Notes: generated by a model not told the origin, from the sequence alone. A stretch of DNA of 51,831 nucleotides from Proteobacteria bacterium UBA981 (GCA_002292285.1 DBBP01000030.1:1-51831); one strand, 5' to 3'. Shown: positions 1 through 8,889, counted from the first letter of the stretch. A program made the numbers and translations.

Positions 1-39
1 GACGTCGATACCAATGTTGTTCACCTGTTGATCTCCCAT
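1..39 (-). CDS. Possible N-terminus of an IS110-family transposase, cut by the window edge
   Basis: Only 13 residues are visible on the minus strand: MGDQQVNNIGIDV, running off the left edge. The IGIDV string near the start resembles the opening of DEDD-type IS110 transposases, which commonly begin with a short lead and then GIDVSK or similar. No good ribosome binding site is seen. The plus strand is also open here (a frame ending in TGA at 97-99), so the call is weak. The base sequence to the left of the window would settle it. Confidence 0.25.
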   Translation of the reverse strand, partial: MGDQQVNNIGIDV

Positions 40-99
40 CTGAGTAATAAGCTGCCAGTGGGTGTCCCGACCTTGAGAGCTGACGATCAAACCTTGTGA

Positions 100-911
100 T
101 GCGAGTTCAGCGACTCAGGATGCTCCAGGGATTACGTCAAGAAGGCGGGGCGCCCATCTAACGCACAAGGTCTAAGCCTTCAGGCGGCAGTGGCGTCACC
201 CAGTAGCTGTCTGAGAATAACCCGCGACGCGGGAGGGCTCAGACAACTAAATTGGAAGATACAAAGGTGGTGAATGGCGGGTCGACATCCACGGCCAGGC
301 CGCGATGGGGATCCGCGCCGAGTTGATCTGGGTTCATGGTAAGTCCTGTGTCGTGGTCGTTGGGCTGTATGTCGTTGTGAGGTCAATCTACAGGCTGATG
401 ATTACAAACTAATCGCGTCGCTGCTATCGCCGCATTCTCGGTGGGCGTGCCAGCTTCAGTGTGATCAAACTGAACGTCGTCGGACAGCTGCTGTCCGCAG
501 CGACCAAGACAGGATGAATGCCTGGTTAGTCAGGAATCCGGTGCCCCCTGCCCCTGCCCCAGCGCAACGCTCGGATGCTGTGTTCCACTCGCATTGGTGT
601 TGAGCGTCTCTCTGGGAGCGTAGCCGCCATCGACCGCTCATTTACAGGAAGTAGCTGCTCTCTTACGGATCGCTTGTTTGCGAACCGGCACGCCATTCCG
701 GCGGTGTTCTATCAGGCTCGAGTCCAACAATTCGAGTGCTATCGGTATATTTCTTGGCGCACTCGCGGTAGCGTCTGTATCTGGGGAGAATTGCTGTGTC
801 CAAATGCGGTCGCGAGGTCTGGCACAAGTTTGTGTGAGACCGCCTTGCGTCTACGCCAATACCAGGTCAGAACGATTTTCAGCTGTGTCGATTACCTGAG
901 GTTCCAACGAG
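100..911. other. Long stretch with no convincing gene
   Basis: About 800 bases with only short, arginine-, serine- and cysteine-rich open frames that look like chance. A small hairpin lies at 481-497 (CGGACAG, 3-base loop, CTGTCCG) with no T-run. The stretch before 912 presumably carries the promoter of the PQQ dehydrogenase, but I cannot point to a clear -35/-10 pair. It could hold decayed mobile-element DNA next to the possible transposase at the left edge; nothing proves that. Confidence 0.5.
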
Positions 912-3002
912 ATGTCCTATCGCTCACGCCTGTCTGCGGCAAGTTTGATTTTTCTGCTCGCTTTTCTAATTCCGGGTCAAGCGGCAGCGTTTGACCCCGC
1001 CGAACTGGACGACGAAACCAACGGCACCAACTGGCTGACCCACGGTCGTACGCACAGCGAGCAACGCTACTCCCCGCTGGATGAAATCAATGCCGATAGC
1101 ATCAGCAAACTGGGCCTCGCCTGGTCTGTGGACTTACCGGATGCGCGTCAGCTCGTTTCAACCACCCTCGCGATTGATGGCATTTTGTACGTCACGAGCA
1201 GTTTCAGTGTTGTTACCGCGATCGACGCGCGGACGCAGAAAGTGCTGTGGAGATACGATCCGCAAGTCACCATGAAAGCGGGTAAAACGCTGCGCGTGTT
1301 GTGGAGCACCAGCCGTGGCGTGGCCTACTGGGATGGCAAGATTTTCGTTCCGACCGGTGACGGCCGTCTTATCGGACTGGATGCGAAAACTGGCGCCGAA
1401 CTGTGGAGCACCATGACCGTCGAGCCCGATAGTTACTACTACATCACCGGCGCGCCACGCGCGTTCAACGGCAAAGTGGTGATCGGCAACGGTGGCACCG
1501 AGATGGGTCCTGCGCGCGGGTATGTCACGGCCTACGACGCGAATACCGGCGAGCAGATTTGGCGTTTTTTCATCGTCCCCGGTAATCCGGACGACGGTTT
1601 CGAAGACAACGCGATGAAGATGGCGGCCAAAACGTGGAATGGTGAATGGTGGAAGCACGGTGGTGGCGGAAACGTCTGGAATGCCATGACCTACGATCCG
1701 GACTACAACCATCTTTATCTTGGCACCGGTAATGGCTCGCCATGGAACCAACGGATTCGCAGTCCTGGCGGCGGCGACAATTTATTCCTGTGCTCCATCG
1801 TTGCGCTGGACGCCGACACCGGTAAGTACAAGTGGCACTACCAAACCGTGCCGGGCGAAGCCTGGGACTACAACTCGGCGATGGATATCGTTTCAGTTGA
1901 CTTCAAGGTCCAGGACCGCGACGTCAAAGCGATTATGCACGCGCCCAAGAACGGGTTTTTCTACATCATCAATCGTTCAAACGGCAAATTGTTGTCGGCG
2001 CGGCCGTTCGCCAAGATCACCTGGGCCAGCGAAGTCGACATGAAAACCGGGCGCCCGGTTGAACGGCCCGGAGCGCGCTATGAGGACGGTGAAGAGTTAG
2101 TCTGGCCGGGCCCACTGGGTGCGCACAACTGGGCCCCGATGTCGTGGAATCCAAATACCAAATTGATGTACATCCCCTATCACGACGCGCCGGGACTTTA
2201 TAACGATTCGAAGATAAAGACCGCGACGTTTCAGGCTACCGGACATAAGTTTGAAGCCGGTGTTTCCTTTGGCGCCGATGACGCGCCGGCGGACAGCGGT
2301 ACCAGTGGCCTGATGGGTTGGGATCCGCTCACGCAGAGCGCCACATGGAAAATTCCGAACCCCGGCATGTGGCATGGCGGCACCATGACCACCGGCGGCA
2401 ATCTGGTATTCCAGGGTCGGGCAGATGGCTTGTTACTCGCGTACCGCGCGGATAACGGTGAAAAAGTTTGGGAGTACAACGCTAAGCACGGCATTTCGGC
2501 GCCGCCTATTACCTATGCGGTCGATGGTAAGCAGTACATTGCCCTGCCGGTCGGCTGGGGTGGTGGCATTGCAATGACCGCCGGTTCGATTGGTGCGCAA
2601 CACGGTTGGCCGTATGGCGTGCACCCGCGTCGCCTGCTCGTTTTTGCACTCGACGGTAAAGCTGATCTGCCGCCCACGCCGCCGCCCACCGCAGTGGTTG
2701 CAATCGATGATCCGGAGTTCGTTCTCGACGATGCTCTCATCGCACGCGGTACCGAAATATGGTCGGACACGTGTTTCTGGTGTCACGGTGGCGGCGCGGT
2801 CTCGGGTGGTGGTACGCCCGATTTGCGTGCTTCAAAAATCGTGCTTGACCTTAAAGCGATGAGCCAGGTCGTGCGCAAGGGTGCGCTGGTTCCGCGCGGC
2901 ATGCCGCAATTCGAGGAATACACCGAGAACGATGTGCTCGCGATTCAGCATTTCGTGCGCAGTAAAGCGCGCCTGGAGTTGAACGCGGCGAAAGCGGAGT
3001 AG
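912..3002 (+). CDS. PQQ-dependent alcohol dehydrogenase with C-terminal cytochrome c (type II quinohemoprotein)
   Basis: A periplasmic quinoprotein that should oxidise an alcohol (or a related substrate) with PQQ and pass electrons to its own heme c. The 696-residue protein starts with a signal peptide (cleavage near AAA26) and continues as an eight-bladed propeller with repeated tryptophan-docking motifs (for example DAKTGAELW, YDANTGEQIWRF). It carries GGGGNVW and GTGNGSPWN motifs and the catalytic-type WDY at 318-320, with D319 as the likely base. Residue 321 is Asn rather than Asp, so a calcium enzyme is more likely than a lanthanide one. The C-terminal heme site is CFWCH at 621-625, with M664 as a possible axial ligand. 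The vicinal Cys-Cys pair usual in this family is absent: the region around 127-137 reads LRVLWSTSRGV. GAGG about ten bases upstream supports this start. Confidence 0.9.
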   Translation: MSYRSRLSAASLIFLLAFLIPGQAAAFDPAELDDETNGTNWLTHGRTHSEQRYSPLDEINADSISKLGLAWSVDLPDARQLVSTTLAIDGILYVTSSFSVVTAIDARTQKVLWRYDPQVTMKAGKTLRVLWSTSRGVAYWDGKIFVPTGDGRLIGLDAKTGAELWSTMTVEPDSYYYITGAPRAFNGKVVIGNGGTEMGPARGYVTAYDANTGEQIWRFFIVPGNPDDGFEDNAMKMAAKTWNGEWWKHGGGGNVWNAMTYDPDYNHLYLGTGNGSPWNQRIRSPGGGDNLFLCSIVALDADTGKYKWHYQTVPGEAWDYNSAMDIVSVDFKVQDRDVKAIMHAPKNGFFYIINRSNGKLLSARPFAKITWASEVDMKTGRPVERPGARYEDGEELVWPGPLGAHNWAPMSWNPNTKLMYIPYHDAPGLYNDSKIKTATFQATGHKFEAGVSFGADDAPADSGTSGLMGWDPLTQSATWKIPNPGMWHGGTMTTGGNLVFQGRADGLLLAYRADNGEKVWEYNAKHGISAPPITYAVDGKQYIALPVGWGGGIAMTAGSIGAQHGWPYGVHPRRLLVFALDGKADLPPTPPPTAVVAIDDPEFVLDDALIARGTEIWSDTCFWCHGGGAVSGGGTPDLRASKIVLDLKAMSQVVRKGALVPRGMPQFEEYTENDVLAIQHFVRSKARLELNAAKAE

Positions 3003-3029
3003 GCCAGCCTCGTCTGGGACAATGAACCC

Positions 3030-3060
3030 AGCGACCTGGCATCCTGAGTGCCGGGTCGCT
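3030..3060 (+). terminator. Stem-loop after the PQQ dehydrogenase
   Basis: A 12-bp stem (AGCGACCTGGCA with TGCCGGGTCGCT, one G-T wobble) around a 7-base loop, 27 bases after the stop codon. No T-run follows, so it may be a weak terminator or a transcript 3'-end stabiliser. Confidence 0.5.
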
Positions 3061-3257
3061 GCGTGATCTCTTCGCGTTGTAGTGCGCAGGAAACTCGCCA
3101 TCCTTATCAAAAGTAGCGCCCGATAATTCCACAAACTGGCGCGCACATAGAACCTGCTGCACTTAGCGGCGATAATTTGATATCCGCTGGCGTCTCAACG
3201 AACGCGCGAATGGGCGAAGCGGGCTGCGCATCGCAGCAACAACTCAAGGATTAATTT

Positions 3258-4334
3258 ATGGAAGTCGGGCTACAGTTTATTTTCCAAAACACCCATCAAG
3301 GCGTGTCTGATGCCGAGATGATGCGCAAAGAAACGGCCATCGCCCTTGTCGCCGACGAAATCGGAATGGATTTCCTGCTCTTGCCCGAGCACCATTTTGA
3401 TCCGAACTACTCGATGATGCCGGACAACATGCAGTGGCTGTCTTATCTGGCCGGCAAGACCGATCGTATCAAGCTCGGCACGGGCGCCATTATTCTGCCG
3501 TGGCACGACAACCCAACCCGTATCGCCGAGAAGATCTCAATGCTGCAGGTTGTGTTGGGAGACAGATTCCTGCTCGGCTTCGGTCGCGGCCTGGCGCGCG
3601 AGGAATACCGTGCGTTCGGCGTCGACATGAATACGGCACGCGAACGCTTCGACCAGTCGGCCGAGATTATTCTCGATATTCTCGAAACGGGTATCGCCGA
3701 ATACGACACCCCGCACTTCAAACAATCACGCACAACAATCACGCCGAAGCCCGAATTCGGTTATCGCGACCGGGGATTCTTCTCGGTTGCGATGACGCCA
3801 GATTCGGGCGTTGCAGCAGCGAACCTCGGCGGCACCATGATGTCCTTCGTGCAGCTCCCGTGGGACCAACACAATGCCGCCGTCGAAGCCTGGCGCGAGC
3901 GTTTCCGCGAAGTCCATCCGAACAAGAATCCGGGCGCGCCGGTGTTCTCCGATTTCACCTATTGCCACGAAGATGCCGCGACGGCTGAGAAGGTCGCGCG
4001 GGAATATCTGTCTAAATATTATTTAAGCGTAATCAAACACTATGACTTCGATGGCTCGCATTGGGGTGAAACCAAGGGCTATCAGGCCTATCAGGCCGGC
4101 GCATCGGCGTTGCAGGAAATCGGCCTGGAAGCTGCGTGCGAAGGCTTCGTGCAAAGCCAGGCCTGGGGTACGCCGGAGCAGATCATTGCGAAATGGACGC
4201 AGCGTGCAGAGATCACCGGTGAGTTGCGCCCAGCGATGGCGGTTTCCTATGCGGGTATGCCGTTCGACATGGTTGAGCAATCGCTGCGTTTGATTGGCGA
4301 GAAAGTGGCGCCTGCTTTGCGCAAGCTGGCGTAG
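3258..4334 (+). CDS. Luciferase-like (LLM) flavin-dependent oxidoreductase
   Basis: A 358-residue TIM-barrel flavoenzyme of the bacterial luciferase superfamily. Family members use reduced FMN and oxygen, or F420, on aldehydes, terpenoids, alkanes or sulfonates; the substrate here is unknown. The fingerprint runs LLLPEHHF near residue 40, then LGTGAIILPWHDNPTRIAE and FGRGLAREEYRAFGV, where the LGTG and GRG turns shape the flavin phosphate site. The C-terminal half has WGTPEQIIAKW, a typical late motif. AAGGAT just upstream and an ATG at 3258 define the start. It is clearly a paralogue of the protein at 31721-32869, which shares EHHF, LPWH, GRGL-REY and GTPE motifs. It stands alone between the PQQ dehydrogenase and a convergent cupin gene. 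Confidence 0.9.
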   Translation: MEVGLQFIFQNTHQGVSDAEMMRKETAIALVADEIGMDFLLLPEHHFDPNYSMMPDNMQWLSYLAGKTDRIKLGTGAIILPWHDNPTRIAEKISMLQVVLGDRFLLGFGRGLAREEYRAFGVDMNTARERFDQSAEIILDILETGIAEYDTPHFKQSRTTITPKPEFGYRDRGFFSVAMTPDSGVAAANLGGTMMSFVQLPWDQHNAAVEAWRERFREVHPNKNPGAPVFSDFTYCHEDAATAEKVAREYLSKYYLSVIKHYDFDGSHWGETKGYQAYQAGASALQEIGLEAACEGFVQSQAWGTPEQIIAKWTQRAEITGELRPAMAVSYAGMPFDMVEQSLRLIGEKVAPALRKLA

Positions 4335-4435
4335 AGCTGTCAGAACGCTCGGGCGGAGCGCGCGGTACCTTGGCATTTGCGTGAATGCGCCATTGCGGCG
4401 GTCCGCGCGTTACGTCACCCGTTCACAACCCGAAA

Positions 4436-4471
4436 GTCAGCGCGCAGTCCAAAGCGATTCTGCGCGCTGAC
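4436..4471. terminator. Perfect inverted repeat between convergent genes
   Basis: GTCAGCGCGCAG and CTGCGCGCTGAC form a perfect 12-bp stem around a 12-base loop. It lies between the convergent LLM oxidoreductase (plus) and cupin (minus) genes, so it probably terminates both transcripts, although T-runs are short. Confidence 0.65.
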
Positions 4472-4488
4472 ACAGCAAGGTCAGGTTT

Positions 4489-4956
4489 CTACAGACTCCC
4501 GGACGTAAAGTGCTCGACGGTTGCGGTGTTTAGTACATTACCGTCTTGATCCATCACATCGAAAAGCTTGCCGTCGACGGCTTTACAGCTGAAATACACG
4601 AGTGTGCCTTCCGGACCGCCGTATTCCATATGCTTGTCACCGCCGGGGTTGGTTGCGAAAAAACCCGGTTCGCGGGATTTATGCACAGTCTGGTGACCTT
4701 CGGTTTCGACCACATTGTGCTGACCTTCAATGACCAGTATCGAATTTTCGCCGACGTGGCTGTGATAGTGGCAGTAGTGGTTGGGTTCCCACCGTGACAG
4801 GAAGTCGATGCGGCCTTCAACCTCGTCAACGTGCAGTACCGCGACCGAATAGTCGATCGGATAGTCAAATTTAGCGGTGCCTTTGACGCGGCTCCACTTC
4901 AGGTCGTCGCTCGGGTAGGTGGCTGCGAATTCTTCGAGGGTGCTTGGGACGTTCAT
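4489..4956 (-). CDS. Cupin-domain protein
   Basis: A 155-residue single-domain beta-barrel protein. The metal-binding cupin motif CHYHSHVGE lies at residues 62-70, with H63, H65, H67 and E70 as candidate ligands, followed by a strand and the second motif around NPGGDKHMEYGG. Small cupins of this type are often oxygenases, isomerases or sensors; 2,4'-dihydroxyacetophenone dioxygenase-like proteins look similar, but the substrate cannot be read here. The frame is open 34 codons further upstream, but CAGGA eight bases before the ATG at 4956 favours the shorter form. It lies 114 bp downstream of the F420-type LLM gene on the same strand, so it may be co-transcribed with it. Confidence 0.8.
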   Translation of the reverse strand: MNVPSTLEEFAATYPSDDLKWSRVKGTAKFDYPIDYSVAVLHVDEVEGRIDFLSRWEPNHYCHYHSHVGENSILVIEGQHNVVETEGHQTVHKSREPGFFATNPGGDKHMEYGGPEGTLVYFSCKAVDGKLFDVMDQDGNVLNTATVEHFTSGSL

Positions 4957-5070
4957 GCGGATTCCTGTTGCTGCTTGTATCGCTGGGTGTCGATTTTGGC
5001 GCCGTCGGGCTGGCGATGCAACGCCTGCGCCCGAATCCGGCGCATTGTCCGGAGGCAAAGTGGCTAGCGG

Positions 5071-5910
5071 CTAGCGGATAAACTGCTCCCCAATTGATTT
5101 AATCGCATCAGCCCCACCGTTCATGCACATGACCCGCGAGACACCTAGATCCGCGAGTTCCTTTAGTCCGTCCGTGCCGCCTTTGGGCGTCCATCCGGCG
5201 GTGAGTTCGATGTCGTCGTAATTGCGTCCTTCCGCTTCACAGGCAGCACGCAGTTTGCCGAGTTGAACGCGTAGTTCGTCCATGGTGATGGTCGGCACGA
5301 ACCAACCGTCGCCGTATTTCGCGATACGCTGAAAGATCTTGCCGGCGTTACCGCCCATGATCACCGGGATGTCGGCTTTCTGCGTCGGCAACGGATAGCT
5401 TTGGAAGCCGTGCCAGGACAGAAAGTCGCTTTCATGTTCGACTACCTCACCCGACCAGACTTTCTTCATTGCGACCATGTAGTCGTCAAAGCGTGCGCCA
5501 CGGCGTGCGTACGGTACGCCCAGAGCGTCGAATTCCGCCTCCAGCCAGCCGATGCCGGCGCCAAACAGCAGTCGACCGCCGCTGAACTGGTCGAGACTCG
5601 CAACCTGTTTGGCGAGCAATAGCGGATTGGTCTGAGCGACGATATTGACGCCGGTGCCGAGGCGTATGGTTTTGGTGTGGCCGGCAAGTGCCGCGAGGGT
5701 GATCAGCGGATCAAACAACGGCGTATTCGAAGGAATGCCTAATTCGCCGCTTTCGTTGTAGGGATATTTCGATTTCAGCTCGACTGGGAGCATCACATGC
5801 TCGAACGTCCAGATGCTTTCGAATCCGGCAGCCTCTGCGGCTTGAGCCGTGGTGATGATTTGGTCCGGCGCGCTGGCACCGACGTTGACGGGTATAAGTC
5901 CGAACTTCAT
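5071..5910 (-). CDS. LLM-class oxidoreductase, F420-type subfamily
   Basis: A 279-residue luciferase-fold protein of the group often called the TIGR03619 F420-dependent family. Visible features are the N-terminal strand MKFGLIPVNVG, ESIWTFEHVMLP, the flavin/F420 phosphate turn RLGTGVNIVAQTNPLLLAKQVASLD, GGRLLFGAGIGWLEAEFDALG, and the later PVIMGGN motif. Members are annotated as F420-using mainly from actinobacteria; in proteobacteria FMN use is also possible. AGGAAA lies 11 bases before the ATG. The neighbours (cupin downstream, CmcJ-like protein upstream) suggest a small catabolic operon on the minus strand. Confidence 0.88.
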   Translation of the reverse strand: MKFGLIPVNVGASAPDQIITTAQAAEAAGFESIWTFEHVMLPVELKSKYPYNESGELGIPSNTPLFDPLITLAALAGHTKTIRLGTGVNIVAQTNPLLLAKQVASLDQFSGGRLLFGAGIGWLEAEFDALGVPYARRGARFDDYMVAMKKVWSGEVVEHESDFLSWHGFQSYPLPTQKADIPVIMGGNAGKIFQRIAKYGDGWFVPTITMDELRVQLGKLRAACEAEGRNYDDIELTAGWTPKGGTDGLKELADLGVSRVMCMNGGADAIKSIGEQFIR

Positions 5911-6010
5911 GGATAAGTTTTTCCTGGTATGAATATTGAATTGTAAGAAGGCGACCTTCTGCTTAGGCGCCCCGTCGACAGGGAAACAGGCGTTGTCTCG
6001 TGATCAGCGA

Positions 6011-6121
6011 TTAAATCTCATAGTCCTTCTTGCCCATCTCCTGTTCTGTCTTTTCGAAATCGATCAGATGCTGTTCGACGGCGCCCGACTCGAAGATCGC
6101 CAGAACGTCAGTTGAACTCAA
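6011..6121 (-). CDS. Small 36-residue ORF overlapping the end of the CmcJ-like gene
   Basis: The frame encodes LSSTDVLAIFESGAVEQHL followed by an acidic-basic helix ending in MGKKDYEI. It would start at a TTG and overlaps the last 14 bases of the CmcJ-like gene in another frame, so translation could be coupled. The composition is protein-like (amphipathic, charged, no run of rare residues). I do not recognise a family, there is no clear Shine-Dalgarno sequence, and it could be the relic of a longer C-terminus. Confidence 0.3.
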   Translation of the reverse strand: MSSTDVLAIFESGAVEQHLIDFEKTEQEMGKKDYEI

Positions 6122-7040
6122 TCAGCACACGGCATTCAATCGATTCGCGCGGTGGGGTCTCGTCTGTAGCATCCGGATGTTTGAACGACGTGTGAGCCGT
6201 ATGCGGCGGACACGCCTCGACTGAACTTAAGCCGAGCTCTGATGCCGTGTCGAATACTTTGAACACCAGTGCTTCGTCATGGCGCATACCGCTGTAGTAA
6301 ATCCAGCGGTGGCGCGGCCGATGCAACACGTTGACCACCTCACCGACGCGATGCGGATAGATGTAGTGCGCGATCTGAAAATCCTCGGCCTGCGCGCTGG
6401 CCGCATCGAGAACCGCGAGCGGATAGTCCTCAGCCGCGTAGTCAGTGCGAAAATGTCGCCACACGTTGAAGATGCCAAAATGCCCGTTGGCGATGCACTC
6501 AGCTTCGGCTTCGCTGAGGGGCGGCTCCTGGAGAGAGACGCTACCTCCTTGCTCCTTCGTTTTGGCGAGCAGGCGTACGCGCGTTCTCGCCGAAGTGCTG
6601 CTGTTGTCGTTGTGCGCGCCATTGGCATAGCCGCCCACGTTTTCTCCATTGGTTTCTTTCTCACCGCGCTGCCGACGCGCGAGCGAGCGAATCGTGTGAT
6701 CAAAGACCACCGCGCGCTTCACCACGTTTGCTCCCAGTGCTGCGGTGACGAGTGCGCTCACTTGTGGATAGTACGACTCAATGATGGCGGTAGAGTCGAG
6801 TTCGCTTGCATGGATATCCACTGCCGGCGTCAAGCCTTCGGCGAAAGTAAATCCGTTTCTTTGCAAGGACGGTTTTTCTTCGAGCGAACGACCATCGTGA
6901 ATATCGATGGCGACCATCTCAGAGCGACCATTACGTCGTTCGGTCACCCCGTCCGGTAATTGCTTGAAGCTGCCGTCGTAGGTGTAACTCGGCTTGCCAT
7001 CAGCCGTCGGTAAAGCGTGGCTTATCTGTACGGTCGTCAT
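6108..7040 (-). CDS. CmcJ/AsaB-like hydroxylase/desaturase-family protein
   Basis: A 310-residue protein resembling the CmcJ/AsaB/GA4-desaturase-like family known from fungal secondary metabolism and some bacteria. Typical features are the C-terminal block FNVWRHF, then YPLAVLDAAS, a HYIYPHRVGEVVNVLH stretch, WIYYSGMRHDEALVFKVFDT and the ending ESIECRVLIEF. Some members are oxygenase-like and others have no proven activity, so the reaction is unknown. The frame is open further upstream, but a perfect AGGAGGT seven bases before the ATG at 7040 fixes the start. It follows the acyltransferase gene's stop by 43 bp on the same strand. Confidence 0.75.
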   Translation of the reverse strand: MTTVQISHALPTADGKPSYTYDGSFKQLPDGVTERRNGRSEMVAIDIHDGRSLEEKPSLQRNGFTFAEGLTPAVDIHASELDSTAIIESYYPQVSALVTAALGANVVKRAVVFDHTIRSLARRQRGEKETNGENVGGYANGAHNDNSSTSARTRVRLLAKTKEQGGSVSLQEPPLSEAEAECIANGHFGIFNVWRHFRTDYAAEDYPLAVLDAASAQAEDFQIAHYIYPHRVGEVVNVLHRPRHRWIYYSGMRHDEALVFKVFDTASELGLSSVEACPPHTAHTSFKHPDATDETPPRESIECRVLIEFN

Positions 7041-7083
7041 AGGGCATACCTCCTGGACTTCGTATTCAACACACTGGCCGAGT

Positions 7084-7683
7084 CTAAGTCGGTTTTTTGC
7101 CGGTCGGGCTGCGTCGGAGCGGCGCACCTGTTGCCGCTGCAGCTTGCACCATGAGAACAGATTGCTCTGGATCACTCACGTTTCGTACTGGCTCGTGGAA
7201 GCGCACGGTGCGGGTGTCGTAGTTCACGATGGCGGGCAGAATCGGCACGCCTGCTGCTTGCGCGATCAACGCAAAGCCACGCTTCCAGTGGGTGACTTCG
7301 CCGCGCGTGCCTTCCGGGGTTATACCAAGGACCAGGCCTGGCTGAGCGTCGAACCTTGTGGTCATTTGCTCGACCAGACCTTGCGCGGAGGTGCGATCGA
7401 CCGGGATGCCGCCGAAGTAGGTCATGACCAGCCCCAGCGGGAAGCGGAACAATGATTGTTTGGCGAGATACGATGCTTTCAGACCGAGCCCCCAGATCAC
7501 CATTACGGTCAACACGAAGTCGATGTTCGAAGTATGCGGTGCGACAGCGACGATGACTTTGGGCTCGTTGGGGAACTCGCCTTCCAAGCGCCAGTTCATC
7601 AGGCGCATCGCAGTCCGGCCCAACAACATCGTGAGCCGATTGCCGCTGGTCGGCACGTCAGGACCGAGTTTTTGCCAGTTCAT
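7084..7683 (-). CDS. 1-acyl-sn-glycerol-3-phosphate acyltransferase family protein (PlsC-like)
   Basis: A 199-residue member of the PlsC lysophospholipid acyltransferase superfamily. The catalytic HX4D motif is HTSNID at residues 50-55. It is followed by SLFRFPLG, GGIPVDR and PEGTRG, which form the glycerol-phosphate and acyl-donor site. It should act at the inner face of the membrane, moving an acyl chain from acyl-ACP or acyl-CoA to a lysolipid or similar acceptor. The frame is open 49 codons upstream, but that extension is arginine-rich and overlaps the SnoaL-like gene; MNWQKLG matches the usual beginning. The ribosome binding site is poor. Confidence 0.85.
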   Translation of the reverse strand: MNWQKLGPDVPTSGNRLTMLLGRTAMRLMNWRLEGEFPNEPKVIVAVAPHTSNIDFVLTVMVIWGLGLKASYLAKQSLFRFPLGLVMTYFGGIPVDRTSAQGLVEQMTTRFDAQPGLVLGITPEGTRGEVTHWKRGFALIAQAAGVPILPAIVNYDTRTVRFHEPVRNVSDPEQSVLMVQAAAATGAPLRRSPTGKKPT

Positions 7684-7793
7684 TGGCTGTTGTTCTGAGC
7701 GGTAGTCGATGTCGCGGCTCCAGCAAGTTCGGCGTACAGGGACGGACGGCAGTGGTTGGACGTGAATCCTGTCGACCGCGCCACCAAAGCGAT

Positions 7794-8162
7794 CTAGCCG
7801 GCATCGGGAATATCTATCGCGAAGAGCCAAACACCATCGTCTCCACGCCGAACGACTTCATATGAGCTGCCACTCATTTCCAGCGTTGAGCCATCCGGGC
7901 CAGTACCGGTGGCACTCCAGTGGCTGCCGGTCAGCGCAATATCGCCAGTTTGCGTGGTTGGCTTAGTGGTCATTTTGAACTGGGGTTTGATCGCGACGAA
8001 TCCCTCCAGCGCCGTGCGTATGGCCGCCTTACCGGTGAGGGTCTGGCCGTTGCTGACAAAACTCGCCTCCGGTTCGTAGAGCGCCAGAGCAGCTTCGACG
8101 TCGCCGCCCGTAAGCGCTGCAATTAATAGTTCGTTGACTTGTTCAGGTTTTTGAGCGGGCAT
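7794..8162 (-). CDS. SnoaL-like / DUF4440-type protein
   Basis: A 122-residue NTF2-fold protein. The pattern is an N-terminal helix (VNELLIAALTGGDVEAALALYEPEASFV), a linker with GQTLTGKAAIRTALEGFV, then strands ending VWLFAIDIPDAG. This is the usual layout of DUF4440/SnoaL-like proteins, which include small isomerases, hydrolases and many proteins of unknown role. GAGGA lies nine bases before the ATG. Its first 20 bases overlap the end of the membrane-protein gene upstream, so the two are translationally coupled. Confidence 0.85.
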   Translation of the reverse strand: MPAQKPEQVNELLIAALTGGDVEAALALYEPEASFVSNGQTLTGKAAIRTALEGFVAIKPQFKMTTKPTTQTGDIALTGSHWSATGTGPDGSTLEMSGSSYEVVRRGDDGVWLFAIDIPDAG

Positions 8163-8772
8163 GTAAAAGTCCTCGGTTCAGGTGGCTATTCCGGCGTGTG
8201 GGCGGGTCAGCAGCAACTATAGTAATGCCAAGCGCTCGGCCTGGTCGCACCCAATGCATGCCAGTGGTGGCGCTTGTCGGTTCGCCTGCGTAGCGAAATA
8301 CATGCACGCCGTTGGCGATAAAACCCAGACCGAAAACGATGCCGGAGAGCATGGCCAGCGCGGTTATTTGCGGTAGAACGGTGGCGACCGCCCCCAATAT
8401 GAAGGCCACAACCAGCAGCACCGAACCGAGGCGAGAGCCGAGACCTGCGGTGAGCAGTGCAACAGAGAAGGTCGCGACGCCGATGCCGATGATCGGCGTT
8501 CCGATGAGATAGGCGCTGACACCAAATAGTGGTGCATCCGGGCCGGCAATAAGGGCCAGCCCGCACAGCGCCACGATAAATGCGCCGCCACCGATGCGAT
8601 TCAGGCGTGTCATGTGAACGAGGTAGAGCCCCGTCAAACCAAGTATCAGGCCCAAATCGATGATGACGTACAGGAGCTCGAGCCATTCCGCGCTCAATCG
8701 GGCAGACACAAAAGGAGACACAGCACGTAGTGCTCCGGCGATGATACCGGCCGAACCGAAGATTCTCGTCAT
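8143..8772 (-). CDS. Small integral membrane protein
   Basis: A 209-residue protein with about six hydrophobic segments (LLYVIIDLGLILGLTGLYLV, AFIVALCGLALIAG, IIGIGVATFSVALLTAG, VLLVVAFILGAVATVLP and ALAMLSGIVFGLGFIANGV among them) and a basic soluble tail. I do not recognise the family. GAGAGGT precedes the ATG. It overlaps the SnoaL-like gene by 20 bp, which implies a joint transcript. Confidence 0.7.
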   Translation of the reverse strand: MTRIFGSAGIIAGALRAVSPFVSARLSAEWLELLYVIIDLGLILGLTGLYLVHMTRLNRIGGGAFIVALCGLALIAGPDAPLFGVSAYLIGTPIIGIGVATFSVALLTAGLGSRLGSVLLVVAFILGAVATVLPQITALAMLSGIVFGLGFIANGVHVFRYAGEPTSATTGMHWVRPGRALGITIVAADPPTRRNSHLNRGLLHARSKT

Positions 8773-8889
8773 GCTTGAATACCTCTCAGATCGGTTGGCT
8801 GCGCGGCTACCTGCAATCGGTCATTCTCGCTACGTTCTACAACATCCTGCTCGGGAAGCTCTGCGGCGTCGCGTGCTCGCAGAAATTCC

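Noticed and set aside
575..994. 139-codon plus frame before the PQQ dehydrogenase
   Set aside because: It runs into the dehydrogenase gene in another frame and its composition (Ser, Arg, Cys) is not protein-like.
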